Shown here piece after piece: positions 1 through 10,063 of a DNA stretch of 64,000 bases. The position numbers and the translations under genes were made by a program. The stretch covers positions 1,220,704 to 1,284,703 of the forward strand of contig CAVWBD010000001.1 in NCBI GenBank assembly GCA_963753105.1, given 5' to 3'. Position 1 is the first letter of the stretch, and each line of letters opens with the position of its first letter. Below the pieces are notes generated by a model, which searched no databases, was not told the DNA's origin, and saw nothing but the letters and a program-made list of their open reading frames with translations. Origin of the DNA: SZUA-36 sp963753105. GTDB lineage: Bacteria > Pseudomonadota > Gammaproteobacteria > Xanthomonadales > SZUA-36.

Positions 1-1
1 C

Positions 2-2302
2 AAGGCATTCCCCATAGTACTGTTCCTTTTTCTGATGGCTTCGCCGCTGGCTGTTGCGGATGGTGAACCCGTCCCCCCATCCCGCACGACCGGTTGTTGT
101 CGGATGATGAACTCGTGGCCTTACTGGACGCCCGGGACAGTCCGGAAATCGAGCATATACAGCAACTGTACCGTGAGCGTCCTGCCGACGGTCTGCAGGC
201 CCTTGCCGCTTACTTCCGCGAGGCTTACTCGGAGCGGTATTACTTCGACTGGAAAAATCATGGACCGCCGTTTCGGTGATTACCAGGAACGGTTTTCCTC
301 CAAGCGGTCCGGCCATGCGCAAAACCGGGACATCCACATGGGGCTTTACCCGGCCCGCGCGCGCTGGAAACTTCCGTATGAAAACCTGAAGGGCAATTCG
401 GTTACGGCGTATGAATTACGCCACCTCGCACGCCAACACAAGGTGCTCGACATGGCCTTCATGCATCACTACGAAGATGGAAACCCGTTATACGTGGACT
501 ACTTCACGGAGCAGATGCGCTCGCTCAACGAGGCATTCGAAGCTGGGGAATACGAAGGTGACGACGGGGGCAACGGTGTTTACGAGTCATTCCGGGCCGG
601 CTACCGGGTGTTGAACTGGCTGCAGGTCCACGCTTTTTTCCTCGGCTCGGTGCAATACGGCGACCGTGACCAACTGGACTTTGTCCGGACCATGCTTCAT
701 ATCGGTGCCTCGCTGCACGCTAGGAACCCGTCGTTCCGTTATGGCAATCACCAGACACGCGGCATGGTGGCACTTGCCATGATCGCGATCCTGTTCAGGG
801 AGTATGCCGGCACGGACGCCTGGTACCGTGACGCGGTGGCGATTCTCGGTGAACACCTCGACAAGGAAGTCAACCCGGATGGCTTCCAGTTCGAAAGGTC
901 CATCCACTATCACGTGGGTGACATCTACAACTATTTCCGCGTGCTGCAATTGGCGCAACTGAACGGCGTTGCAGTGCCCGAGGCGTGGCGGTCAAAACTG
1001 AAAGCGATGTTCGACTCCATGGTGGTCCTCGCACGCCCCGACAGGCGACTGCCGGTTTTCCAGGACGATACCAACGACCCCTGGGCCGAGTACAACAAGA
1101 TGGATGATTTCATGTTGCTGGGTGCCATTTTGTTCGACGACGCGGAGATCAATTATTTCGCTGGCGAGGCGGTGGATGCTGACATTTACTGGTTGCTGCG
1201 CCGGCAGCAGATCGAAATGCTGGCAAGTCTCGATCGCAAACGGCCGGCAACAGGTTCCGCCGAACTGCCCGACACCGGCTACTACGTCATGCGTGACGGC
1301 TGGGAGAAGGGTGGCTTATACATGGCGATCACGGCCGGTTTGTCCGAACACAAACCGGACCACCAGCACGGCGACATGCTGGGGCTTGTCGCACGGGCCA
1401 ACGGCCAGGATATCCTGCCCAACTACCAGGTGCGTTACTCACTGCCGGATTACGAATACTTCAAGAACTCGTTTGTGAAAAACGTGGCGCTGGTGGACAA
1501 CATACCCCATGGAGTTGGCTGGCGGTCGAACCGGGGTGGTTCCGGTTTTGGCAAGTGGGAAAAATTGCCACAGCCCGGCGTCATTGCCTGGCTCAAGCGT
1601 GAGCGCTGGGATTTCTTTGCCGGCAGCCATGATGGTTATGAAGATATTGGTGTGGCGTACTACCGCAAGGTCTTTTTCCTGAAGGGCCTGGGCTGGATCG
1701 TCAGGGATATCTTCGAGCCTTCCGGCGGCACGCATCAGTTCCAACAGGTGTGGCAGGGGCATTACTCCGACGAGGGCACCGGTAACCACCACCGGTCCGC
1801 GTTTGCCGATGGTTCCGGGCTGGAGATCCTGCAACTGGGCGCCCAGGCTGAATCGGCTTCCACATCAATCAAGCGGGGCAAAGGGAACCTGGTGTACACC
1901 TTGCCGGGCGAGGCGGGTGATTACACCACGTTCCTGTATCCCTACGATAAATTTGAGAACCGGATTCCGGACTCGTTTTCCAAGACGGGTAGCATGTCGA
2001 CGAAGGGCTGGACAATCCGCACCGTAAAAGGTGAGGAAGCCGTTACGAACGGCTTCTCGACGGACGCGCGCCTGATTCTCGAACACCCTGGTGGTGCCTT
2101 TCTGTTGGCGGCAACGTGGATCGCGAAAGAGGGTCAACGGCTTGAGTTATCGGAGCGCAGCGACTTTTATCTCGCAGGCCATCCGGCGGGACCGGCGGAA
2201 GTGACATTTCTCGGGCACCGCCCCGTTGATTTCAATTCACGCAGCGCGGAAAAGGAGAAAAACGGGCGGATTCAACCCGGTTCGGATTTCGTTTTACCGT
2301 GA
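2..2302 (+). CDS. Heparinase II/III-fold polysaccharide lyase, probable oligo-alginate lyase (5' end outside window, two frameshifts)
   Basis: Probably releases unsaturated monouronates from alginate oligomers in the periplasm. Frame 2 opens with a hydrophobic signal-like stretch ending ASPLAVA, so the start lies upstream of the window. The reading then passes to frame 1 near the C run at 73-78 (LSDDELVALLDARD onward) and back to frame 2 near the A run at 256-260. Family features are an alpha-helical toroid with NHQTRG followed about 53 residues later by HYH (the His/Tyr pair of PL15, PL17 and PL21 enzymes), then a heparinase II/III beta-sheet domain beginning at DHQHGDMLG. The length of about 760 aa suits PL15/PL17. 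Alginate specificity is inferred from the neighbouring PL6, kdgF and kdgK genes; another uronate polymer is possible. Confidence 0.8.
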   Translation, partial: KAFPIVLFLFLMASPLAVADGEPVPPSRTTGCCRMMNSWPYWTPGTVRKSSIYSNCTVSVLPTVCRPLPLTSARLTRSGITSTGKIMDRRFGDYQERFSSKRSGHAQNRDIHMGLYPARARWKLPYENLKGNSVTAYELRHLARQHKVLDMAFMHHYEDGNPLYVDYFTEQMRSLNEAFEAGEYEGDDGGNGVYESFRAGYRVLNWLQVHAFFLGSVQYGDRDQLDFVRTMLHIGASLHARNPSFRYGNHQTRGMVALAMIAILFREYAGTDAWYRDAVAILGEHLDKEVNPDGFQFERSIHYHVGDIYNYFRVLQLAQLNGVAVPEAWRSKLKAMFDSMVVLARPDRRLPVFQDDTNDPWAEYNKMDDFMLLGAILFDDAEINYFAGEAVDADIYWLLRRQQIEMLASLDRKRPATGSAELPDTGYYVMRDGWEKGGLYMAITAGLSEHKPDHQHGDMLGLVARANGQDILPNYQVRYSLPDYEYFKNSFVKNVALVDNIPHGVGWRSNRGGSGFGKWEKLPQPGVIAWLKRERWDFFAGSHDGYEDIGVAYYRKVFFLKGLGWIVRDIFEPSGGTHQFQQVWQGHYSDEGTGNHHRSAFADGSGLEILQLGAQAESASTSIKRGKGNLVYTLPGEAGDYTTFLYPYDKFENRIPDSFSKTGSMSTKGWTIRTVKGEEAVTNGFSTDARLILEHPGGAFLLAATWIAKEGQRLELSERSDFYLAGHPAGPAEVTFLGHRPVDFNSRSAEKEKNGRIQPGSDFVLP

Positions 2303-2349
2303 TCCAGGATTCCGTCAGGCGACTGTCATCGGTCGCCCGTACTTATGCG

Positions 2350-3108
2350 TTAATGAGCTGAAACGATGTGATACAGTGAAAAACGCTCCCTGACCTCCTG
2401 GGCGCGCTTGCGGGCTTCTTCGATCTGCGCCGCTTCGCTGGTCGCGATCAGCTTGCTCAGGATCCGTGCAAAGTGCTCGTGCATAGCGGCCCTGGCGGCA
2501 TTGGCATCTCGCTTGACCAGTGCCTTGTAAATTTTCTCGTGCTCTTCCACGCGGCGGTCGCCGTCCTGTTCGCAGATCGCCTTGTAGGCGCTGTAAACCT
2601 GGGGTGCGTGGTTGCGCACGTGCCACATGTGCTCGATCATGGATACCAGCATTGCATTGCGTGTTGCGTTGGCGATGACCTGGTGGAATTTCTTGTCCGC
2701 ACCGCCTGACGCCAGGTCTCCGCACTCGTTTTCCAGTGCCATCTCGCCGAGTGAGTCGTTCAGTTCCTCGAGTTCATCTTTTGAGATCAGGTTGGCAGCC
2801 AGCGCGGCAGCCTCGCCTTCGATCAGCGCGCGTGCTTCGGTCAGTTCGAATGGGCCGATGTGGTTGCTATTGCCGCTGCTGACCGAGTGGTGTTCAAGTA
2901 CATAAACGCCGGAGCCCGTTTTGACCCTGACCCGGTTAAGCACTTCCAGTGCAATGATGGCTTCGCGGATAGTGGGCCGGCTGACATCGAAACGCCCAGC
3001 CAACTCGCGCTCAGGGGGCAGGCGGCCACCGGCGGGGAATTCCCCGGAATCGATAAGCACCAGCATCTTGTCCAGAACGCTTTTGTAAAGCCGTTGTTCC
3101 CCAGCCAT
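2350..3108 (-). CDS. FadR-subfamily GntR transcriptional regulator
   Basis: Probable repressor of the alginate locus that responds to a uronate catabolite. The N-terminal winged helix (about residues 5-70) has the GntR signature LPPERELAGRFDVSRPTIREA followed by GSGVYV; the rest is an all-helical FCD ligand domain containing metal-site type residues (D..FH near 130-140, H near 185 and 210). It is transcribed away from the TonB receptor gene across a 370-base AT-rich gap that carries candidate operators. ATG at 3108 has an AAGGG about 9 bases upstream; a TTG at 3117 is the alternative. FadR-type regulators with this gene neighbourhood commonly control hexuronate and alginate genes, so the role is inferred from context. 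Confidence 0.85.
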   Translation of the reverse strand: MAGEQRLYKSVLDKMLVLIDSGEFPAGGRLPPERELAGRFDVSRPTIREAIIALEVLNRVRVKTGSGVYVLEHHSVSSGNSNHIGPFELTEARALIEGEAAALAANLISKDELEELNDSLGEMALENECGDLASGGADKKFHQVIANATRNAMLVSMIEHMWHVRNHAPQVYSAYKAICEQDGDRRVEEHEKIYKALVKRDANAARAAMHEHFARILSKLIATSEAAQIEEARKRAQEVRERFSLYHIVSAH

Positions 3109-3336
3109 GTTGATCAACCCTTAATACCAATCCTGATCTTTGTTGTATTCATATTACCACAAACCGGTAAATTGGCTATAATCATTAACAACCAAGCAGT
3201 AAACACCTCTAACTAATTGTAAATTAACTAAAATATAAGTGTGTGAGGTTGTATTTATTTAAAAATCAGCGGTTCTATTTTTAAAATTTACGTAATTTTA
3301 CAGTGGTTGGTCGACAAATAGTCAGGTCAATTACTT

Positions 3337-3380
3337 ACCAATTGCTTGTAAACTGATTGACCAAAATGTTAAAAATTGGT
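3337..3380. promoter_or_regulatory. Candidate operator in the regulator/TonB receptor intergenic region
   Basis: The 3109-3485 gap is AT-rich and holds no gene. It contains inverted arms ACCAATT (3337-3343) and AATTGGT (3374-3380), plus a further ACCAAT near 3126 and TTGGT near 3307. These could bind the divergent GntR regulator or be promoter elements. I see no convincing sigma-70 -35/-10 pair, so this is only a candidate. Confidence 0.35.
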
Positions 3381-3485
3381 TACACTTGATCAGTCCATTA
3401 AAATGCATGGGCTAAAACAGTAAAACAATAACTCAGGAAAACGGCGCAAACCGTTACAAAATCAATCAAAGCACAGGTGAAACCT

Positions 3486-6400
3486 ATGATGAAGCAAGAT
3501 CCTTCCCAGGTTCACGGGAAAACCCACTGGCTAAAAACCAGTTTTTTCGTGGCGCTAGCTGCCATCCTTTATCCCGGAGCTGCAATATTTGCCCAGGATC
3601 AAACGGCAGATGCTGATGTAAGCGATGATCAGGAAGTAGTTTTGGAAGAAGTGATCGTCAGTGGCACCCGCCGCGCACTGCAAAACTCCATTGATATCAA
3701 GCGTGAGGCGACGGGTATCGTTGACGCGCTGAGCATCGGCGACATCGGCGACATCCCCAGCCTGTCGGTGGGTGAAGCCATCGAGCAGATCACCGGCGCC
3801 ACCGGACACCGCTTCAAGGGCAGCGTATCGGGTATCTCGATCCGCGGTCTTGGACCGTTCCTGTCGCTGCAGACTTTCAACGGGCGCGTGGGTACCACGG
3901 CCGCGGCCAGCCGTGACATGAACTACCAGGTGTTCCCGTCCGAGCTGACCAAGTCGATCACGATCTACAAATCCCAGCAGGCCGACCTGATCGAGGGCGG
4001 CATTGCCGGCACGATCGACATCGGCACAATGCGTGCGCTGGAGTACGGCAAGCGGTCCGTCAACGTGAACCTGCGCGCCAAGTACAACGAGTATGGCGAC
4101 CGGTCGAAAGACGCCGACCCATGGGGCTACCGTGGCTCGATCAGCTACGTTGACCAGTGGGAACTGGCCAGCGGCAACGAGGTGGGCTTCTCCATCGGTT
4201 ACTCGCGCTGGGATTCCGGCAACCCGGAAGAGACCTTCTCGACCAGTTCCAGCTGGTACGTCTGTCAAACCAGCGTTGACCCGCAAGACGATCGCTGCAC
4301 GGATCGTGGGGGCGAATACACCCCTGCGGACCAGGCCGCGGACGCGGCGAACGGCATCGTCGCGGATGACCTGTACTTCATCCCGAACTCCTATTACTGG
4401 CGCCTGAACAATGCCGAGGTCGAGGTGCGTGACGCGCTGATGGGCTCCTTCGAATGGCGCTCGGACAGAGCGGACATGACCATTGACTGGTTCTGGTCGG
4501 ACAAGTACTACGAGGATGACCGGCACGATTTCATCATCGCCGACTCGCGCCGCGAGCCCCGCAACGTGGTGCATACGCCGGACTACGCCTTGCTTAGCTT
4601 CACCGGCGTCAGCCGCATGAAAAGCGACGGTGAGTTGTACCGCCGCGACGAGACGCTGGAAGGCGTGGGTTTCGACTTCGGCTACAAGCTCAACGACAAC
4701 TGGGAACTCCGCACTGACATCTCGTCCAACAACCACGAGCGTCACCGCGTGCGCCGTTACGTGCGCACGCAGTCCGATTACGTGATGTACGACATGGATC
4801 TGACAGGCGGCCTGCCGTCTATCAGTTTCTACACCGGGGTGGATGAATCTGTCGGTGGCCGGGATCTGCAAACGGATTTCGACCCGAACAACTTTCTCAC
4901 TTTTGGGGGTAGAGATAGCGATGGCGATGGTATTGGCGACAGCAGGTTAAGTAGTGATTTCGAGATACGTAGACGCGACACCGACCGTGAAACCAAGTCC
5001 GATGGCCTGACCCTGGATGCGATCTGGACACCGGATGACGGTGGTTTCCTCGAGAGCGTCAAGTTTGGTCTGCGCGGGGGCAAGTACCAGCGCATCACCA
5101 ACAACGAGGACGACAACCGCCAGGATGTCGAGGATATCCTCGATGACTACTACCCTGACGGCTCGGTGACCGATGGTAGAGATATTCGAGCGGATAAATG
5201 ACGAATGCGTCTTCGACCCGTTCCCGAACAGCAAGTTCTTCAACAATGCCCCCGGTACCAACATCGGCGGCTCCTTTGCGGCCTTTGACACGCTGTGCGC
5301 GACGAGGATCATCACCAATGGTGAAAACAGCCTCACAGCCCCGGACCGGACCTTGAACGAGGCTGATATCAACGTCACGGAAAACACCACGGCCGCCTAC
5401 GCCATGGCCAACTTCTTTACCGATAATGGCCCGGTCCCGATCTGGGGCAACTTCGGTTTGCGCTTTGTGAGCACCGAGGTGGATTCGAAGGGCCTGCGTG
5501 CGGGTTATATCACCGAGCAGGACGCGGATTCCGGCCTGTGGCGCGTCGTCGAGACGGGTGCGCTGGAAGATATCCGTCACAAGCACACGGAAGACGTATG
5601 GCTGCCCAGCGCCAACATCAACTTCGAGATGAGCGATACCTTCATGATCCGCGCCGCGGCCTACCGGGCCATGTCGCGCTTCAACCCTGAGTTCATGGGC
5701 GCCGGCAGGGACTTTGGCAGCATCGACGACGACTTCGACTACGAGACGCGGGAACAGGCGCTGCAGGGAGAGCTGGATTCGGCCTCCGGCGGCAACCCGT
5801 ATATCGAGCCGTTCCTGTCCTGGAACGGGGATGTCTCGTTCGAGTGGTATTTGTCGGACGACACCGCGATCAGCGCCGCGCTTTACTACAAGTACTTCGA
5901 GGCCGAGGTGATGTCCCAGGTCGAGCAGGAAAACCTCACGATCGATGGCGTGGATGTCCTGGTCGATGTCCGGAAGCCCGTGTTGACGGGCGATACCTCG
6001 GGCCTGTGGGGTATCGAGTTGACGGCATCCCACGTGTTCTCGACACTGCCGCAGCCGTTCGACGGCCTGGGTTTCAAGGTCAGCTGGAACCACACCGACA
6101 CCGATTTCGAGACGCAGGACCCGATCTACGGCGACCAGATCCAGGCCGACGGCACGGTACTGCCCGGCCTGAACGAGCTGATCCCTGCCTCGATCTACGG
6201 CCAGTCCGACGACGTCGCCAGCCTGCAGCTGTTCTGGGATATCGGCAGCCTGAACCTGAGCGTGTTCTGGAAGCACCGTTCCGAGTATTTCCAGCCCAAC
6301 GACGGCGGCGCGACGTGTCCACCGCTGGTTTGACGACGCCAGCTACCTGGACTTCTCAGCCAGCTACCGCTTCAACAGCGTGTGGAAGATGCGTTTCACC

Positions 6401-6520
6401 GCGCAGAACCTCACCGACGAGGCCCAGTGGGCCAATCGTGGCCTGCGGCACGATGCGCCGACCCTGTGGAACAGCAGTGGTACCAGGTACGAGCTTGGTA
6501 TCACGGCCACGTGGGACTGA
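3486..6520 (+). CDS. TonB-dependent outer-membrane receptor, alginate oligosaccharide uptake (two frameshifts)
   Basis: Outer-membrane active transporter, probably for alginate oligosaccharides. A signal peptide ends near IFAQDQ, followed by EEVIVSGTRRALQNSIDIKR, a TonB-box/plug start typical of the Xanthomonas/Caulobacter TonB receptor family. The plug continues through ISIRGLG and GGIAGTIDI, and the beta-barrel ends with aromatic strands and a terminal tryptophan-Asp (ITATWD). Reading is frame 3 to about 5190, frame 1 to about 6312 (near GGCGCGACGTG) and frame 2 to the stop at 6520, where LTDEAQWANRG and YELGITATWD restore the expected barrel end. Total length is about 1010 aa. ATG 3486 lies 8 bases after an AGGTGA; a GTG at 3477 is possible. 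Confidence 0.9.
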
Positions 6521-6535
6521 TGGCATTGAGATAGC

Positions 6536-8796
6536 ATGAACCAAATGCGCTGGATTAATATACAACCACGATCCGACGCGCATTCCTGGTTCTGATTGCG
6601 ATAGTGACAACGCCTGCCGTTCTGGCAGGCGTTGTCGTTCATGACCAGGAGGAGTTTGGGAATGCCGTGCGGGAGGCCGAGCCGGGCGATGTAATCAGGC
6701 TTGGCAAACGGTGTCTGGAATGACTTCGAGATCGTCTTCACGGGCGAAGGAACGAAGGACGCCCCCATCACCCTGACGGCCGAGGAAAAGGGCAAGGTCA
6801 TCATCACCGGCCAGTCCAATCTGCGGCTGGCAGGTGAATACCTGGTCGTTTCCGGGCTGGTTTTCAAAGACGGCTACACACCGACGGACGAGGTCATTGC
6901 GTTTCGCTCGCAACAAGGAGAACTTGGCCAATCATTCCCGGGTTACCGAGGTCGTGATCGATGGTTTCAATAACCCCGAACGTACCGAAACGGACTACTG
7001 GGTGTCGATCTACGGCAAGCATAACCGTTTTGACCACAACCACCTGGCGGGCAAGAGCAATAACGGCGTGACCCTGGCCGTGCGGCTGAACACCGAGGCC
7101 AGCCAGGAAAACCACCACCGCATCGACCACAATTATTTCGGCCACCGGCCGATCCTCGGCTCCAACGGCGGTGAAACGATGCGTATCGGCACCAGCCATT
7201 ATTCCCTGACCGATTCCTTTACGGTGGTGGAGAACAATTACTTCGACCGTTGCAACGGCGAAGTGGAAATCATCTCCAACAAGTCGGGTGGTAACGTGTT
7301 CCGCGGCAACGTGTTTTTCGAATCCCGTGGCACGCTGACCCTGCGTCACGGCAACGGCAACCTGGTCGAGAACAACATATTTTTTGGCAACGGCGCGGAC
7401 CATACCGGCGGCATCCGCTTGATCAACAAGCGCCAGACCATCCGCAACAACTATTTGCAGGGTCTGACGGGCACGCGTTTTGGCAGCCCCCTGACGGTCA
7501 TGAACGGCGTGCCGGATTCACCGATCAACCGCTATCACCAGGTGGAAGACTCGGTCATCGAAAACAACACGGTCATCGACAGTTGCGCATATCGAGCTCG
7601 CGGCGGGTAGTGACGAGGAACGCAGCGCGGTGCCGAAGACCACCCGTTTTCAGAACAACCTGATCTACAACAGGGACGGTAAGGACATCTTTACCGTGCA
7701 TGACGATATTTCCGGTATCGAATTTGAAAACAACGTTCTGAACGAGGTGGAAGAATTTCCAGATCGAGCGTGGTTTCAGCAGCCGGAAAATCGAGTTGAA
7801 GCAACTGCCGAATGGCTTGATGGTTGCCACCGATGAGGACCTGGAAGGTATTGGTGCGAGCCATGATCTCAAGGTGCTGGACAGGGATGAAACCGGTGTT
7901 TCCTGGTACCCGAAACCGGATGGCAAGGCCCGCTTTGACAGCGGTGCAACACACACGATCGAGGCCAGTGGTGATGAACTGGTCAAAGCTGTTGCTGCAT
8001 GCAAAAGCCGGTGATGTCATCGAGTTACAAGCCGGGCATTACCAGGTCGAAAAACTGATCAGGGTAGACAAGCCGCTGACCATCCGTGCAAGCGGTGAAA
8101 AACGGCCCACCATCGAGTTCGAACGCACAGCCCTGTTCGAGATCGAGGAAGGTGGCGCTTTGAAGCTGCAGGGGCTGGGGATCGATGGCAGTAGCGCACC
8201 GGATTCCGCCGGCAACACGCTGATTCGCACCAGCCGTTACTCCATGCTCGGTTCATATGACCTGCTGCTCGACGATTGCGTGGTCAGGGACCTCGATGTC
8301 AACCATTCCTTCAATTTTCTGACGGTCGCCAAGAGTACATTCGCCGGCCGGATTGAAATCCGGAACTCGAAATTCTCAAATATTTCCGGTGCGATCCTGG
8401 AACTGGACAGGGAGACCGATGATCTCGGTCTGTACAACGTGGAATACGTTTCCATCATCGATTCGAGCTTTGAGGACATCGGTGAAGCGCTTGGCCGTGT
8501 TGTACCGCGGCGGTACTGATGAGAGCACCTTCGGCCCGCATTTTGAGTTACGCGGCTCGGTATTGAAGAATGTCGGTCACAACAAGCGGAACAAGTCCGC
8601 CAGCGCCGTGTCGCTGCACGGCGTGCAACTCACGGGAATTTTCAACAACGAGTTCATCGGAAGCCAACACGTACGCGCGATGTTGACCGTCGGTGATCCG
8701 GTTACGACGATTGCCGGCAACCTGTTCAAGACGACACCTGCGCCTGAAATCCTCAATGGCCAGGCGACCCTGCGTGATAATACGGTGAGCCAATGA
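6536..8796 (+). CDS. PL6-family alginate lyase, two-domain (AlyGC-like), with about seven frameshifts
   Basis: Exported beta-helix lyase that depolymerises alginate by beta-elimination. The catalytic block is easy to read: NGGETMRIG (calcium Asn), then E-V-E, then NKSGG (catalytic Lys) and LRHGNG (catalytic Arg). The Asn-Glu-Glu-Lys-Arg spacing equals that of AlyGC N181/E213/E215/K220/R241 as I recall it. A second beta-helix domain follows from about 7990, and the total of about 740 aa also fits AlyGC. Frame changes occur near 6570 (signal peptide), 6700, 6905, 7580, 7758, 8000 and 8490; no in-frame stop interrupts the conserved text. The start is uncertain: ATG 6536 or 6545 precedes a signal peptide (LVLIAIVTTPAVLA) in another frame. 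Confidence 0.9.
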
Positions 8797-8846
8797 ACTG
8801 GAGTGGTTATTGCCACTCGTTAAAAAAATAGGGATGGAGCAGATTA

Positions 8847-9200
8847 ATGAAATACCAAACTGACCGGTTTATTTTTTCCGACCGGGCGAAAAAAGAAGAT
8901 ATGGGTGGCGGTATCGTGCGCCAGATCCTGGGTTATGAAGATTCCTTAATGCTGGTCAAGGCTTCTTTTGAAGCAGATGCAATCGGATACACCCACTCGC
9001 ATCCTCACGCCCAGATCGCGTTCGTGGAAAGCGGCGTGTTCGAGTTCACGGTCGGTGATGAGACAGCGATGTTGAAGAAAGGGGACTGTGCCTATGTCCC
9101 ATCCAACGTGGAGCATGGCGCCATTTGCCGGGAGGCCGGCACATTGCTCGACATATTCAGCCCCGTGCGGGAAGACTTTCTTGCAGAGAATGAGGATTAA
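8847..9200 (+). CDS. kdgF: KdgF-like cupin, unsaturated uronate linearisation
   Basis: Small cytoplasmic cupin (117 aa). KdgF proteins speed conversion of 4,5-unsaturated monouronates, the end product of pectin and alginate lyases, to the linear ketouronate DEH. Metal-ligand motif HSHPHAQ (about residues 49-55) and the later His in NVEHGAIC are present, as is the family ending DIFSPVREDFL. It starts at ATG 8847 after GGAGCAG and is followed 64 bases later by the reductase gene, so 8847-13423 reads as an operon. No frameshift is seen. Confidence 0.9.
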   Translation: MKYQTDRFIFSDRAKKEDMGGGIVRQILGYEDSLMLVKASFEADAIGYTHSHPHAQIAFVESGVFEFTVGDETAMLKKGDCAYVPSNVEHGAICREAGTLLDIFSPVREDFLAENED

Positions 9201-9264
9201 GAAACACCGGGAGCCGCATCGAGTTGGTCTCTGAAAAATGATTTTATAGGAAACAGGAAAGATT

Positions 9265-10017
9265 TTGAATCTCAAAGATAAAGTAGCCGTCGTTTCTGGC
9301 GGTGCCCGGGATATTGGCAGGGCCATTTCAGTCAAGTTGGCTGCGGAAGGCGCCAAGGTCGTTTTTAACTACTACGAAAGCGATGAGCAGGCCACGGACA
9401 CCATGAACATCATACACTCAGCCGGTGGCGAAGCCATCGCGGTCGGTGGCGATATGACCAGGCAGGAAGATGTCGACGCGCTGGTGAGTGAGGCGGTCAA
9501 AGCTTATGGCGGCAAGATCGATATCCTGGTCAACGTGGTCGGTGGCCTGGTGGCCCGCAAAACCCTGGAAGAAGTAGATCTCGAGTTTTTCGAGTTTGTC
9601 ATGAAACTGAATTTCACCAGCGCCTTCATGGTGACTAAGGCGGCAGTTCCCTACATGGGTAACGGTGGTTCGATCGTCAACTTTTCCTCCCAGGCCGGCC
9701 GTGACGGTGGTGGTCCGGGTGCCTGGGTTTACGCCTCCTCGAAGGGTGCTATTTCGACCTTTACGCGTGGCCTGGCCAGGGAACTGGGTCCGAAGAATAT
9801 TCGCGTCAACGCTTTGTGCCCGGGTATGATCGCCACGACCTTCCACGACACATTCACCAGGGACCAGGTGCGAACGAATGTCGCGGGTATGACCCCCTTG
9901 CGCCGTGAAGGTGTGGCATCGGAAGTTGCCGATGCGGTTGCCTACCTGGCCTCGGATGAAGCGAGCTTCCTGACCGGTGTCAACCTGGATATCAATGGCG
10001 GGCTGTATTTCTCCTGA
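9265..10017 (+). CDS. SDR-family oxidoreductase, probable DEH reductase
   Basis: Probably reduces 4-deoxy-L-erythro-5-hexoseulose uronate (DEH) to 2-keto-3-deoxy-D-gluconate with NAD(P)H. The classical short-chain dehydrogenase layout is complete in 250 aa: GGARDIGRA cofactor loop (a variant of TGxxxGIG), VNVVGG in place of NNAG, catalytic Ser in NFSSQAG, YASSKGA (Tyr and Lys), and the C-terminal LTGVNLDINGG. The start is TTG 9265 behind AGGAAAG. Its position between kdgF and kdgK gives the substrate; family members also act on other sugars and fatty-acid intermediates. Confidence 0.82.
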   Translation: MNLKDKVAVVSGGARDIGRAISVKLAAEGAKVVFNYYESDEQATDTMNIIHSAGGEAIAVGGDMTRQEDVDALVSEAVKAYGGKIDILVNVVGGLVARKTLEEVDLEFFEFVMKLNFTSAFMVTKAAVPYMGNGGSIVNFSSQAGRDGGGPGAWVYASSKGAISTFTRGLARELGPKNIRVNALCPGMIATTFHDTFTRDQVRTNVAGMTPLRREGVASEVADAVAYLASDEASFLTGVNLDINGGLYFS

Positions 10018-10063
10018 TAACAACGGCAAAATATTTCACACGGAAATAGAGGGAAGGTAAATC

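Noticed and set aside
3555..4871. Long antisense reading frame of 438 codons, and another at 5095-6276, opposite the TonB receptor gene
   Set aside because: They are rich in Val, Arg, Asp and Ala with no domain, and exist because GC-rich third positions of the receptor gene leave the opposite strand open.
1..8796. Alginate genes as true pseudogenes
   Set aside because: Catalytic residues and sequence on both sides of each shift are intact and nonsense codons are lacking, which fits sequencing indels better; kept open pending read data.
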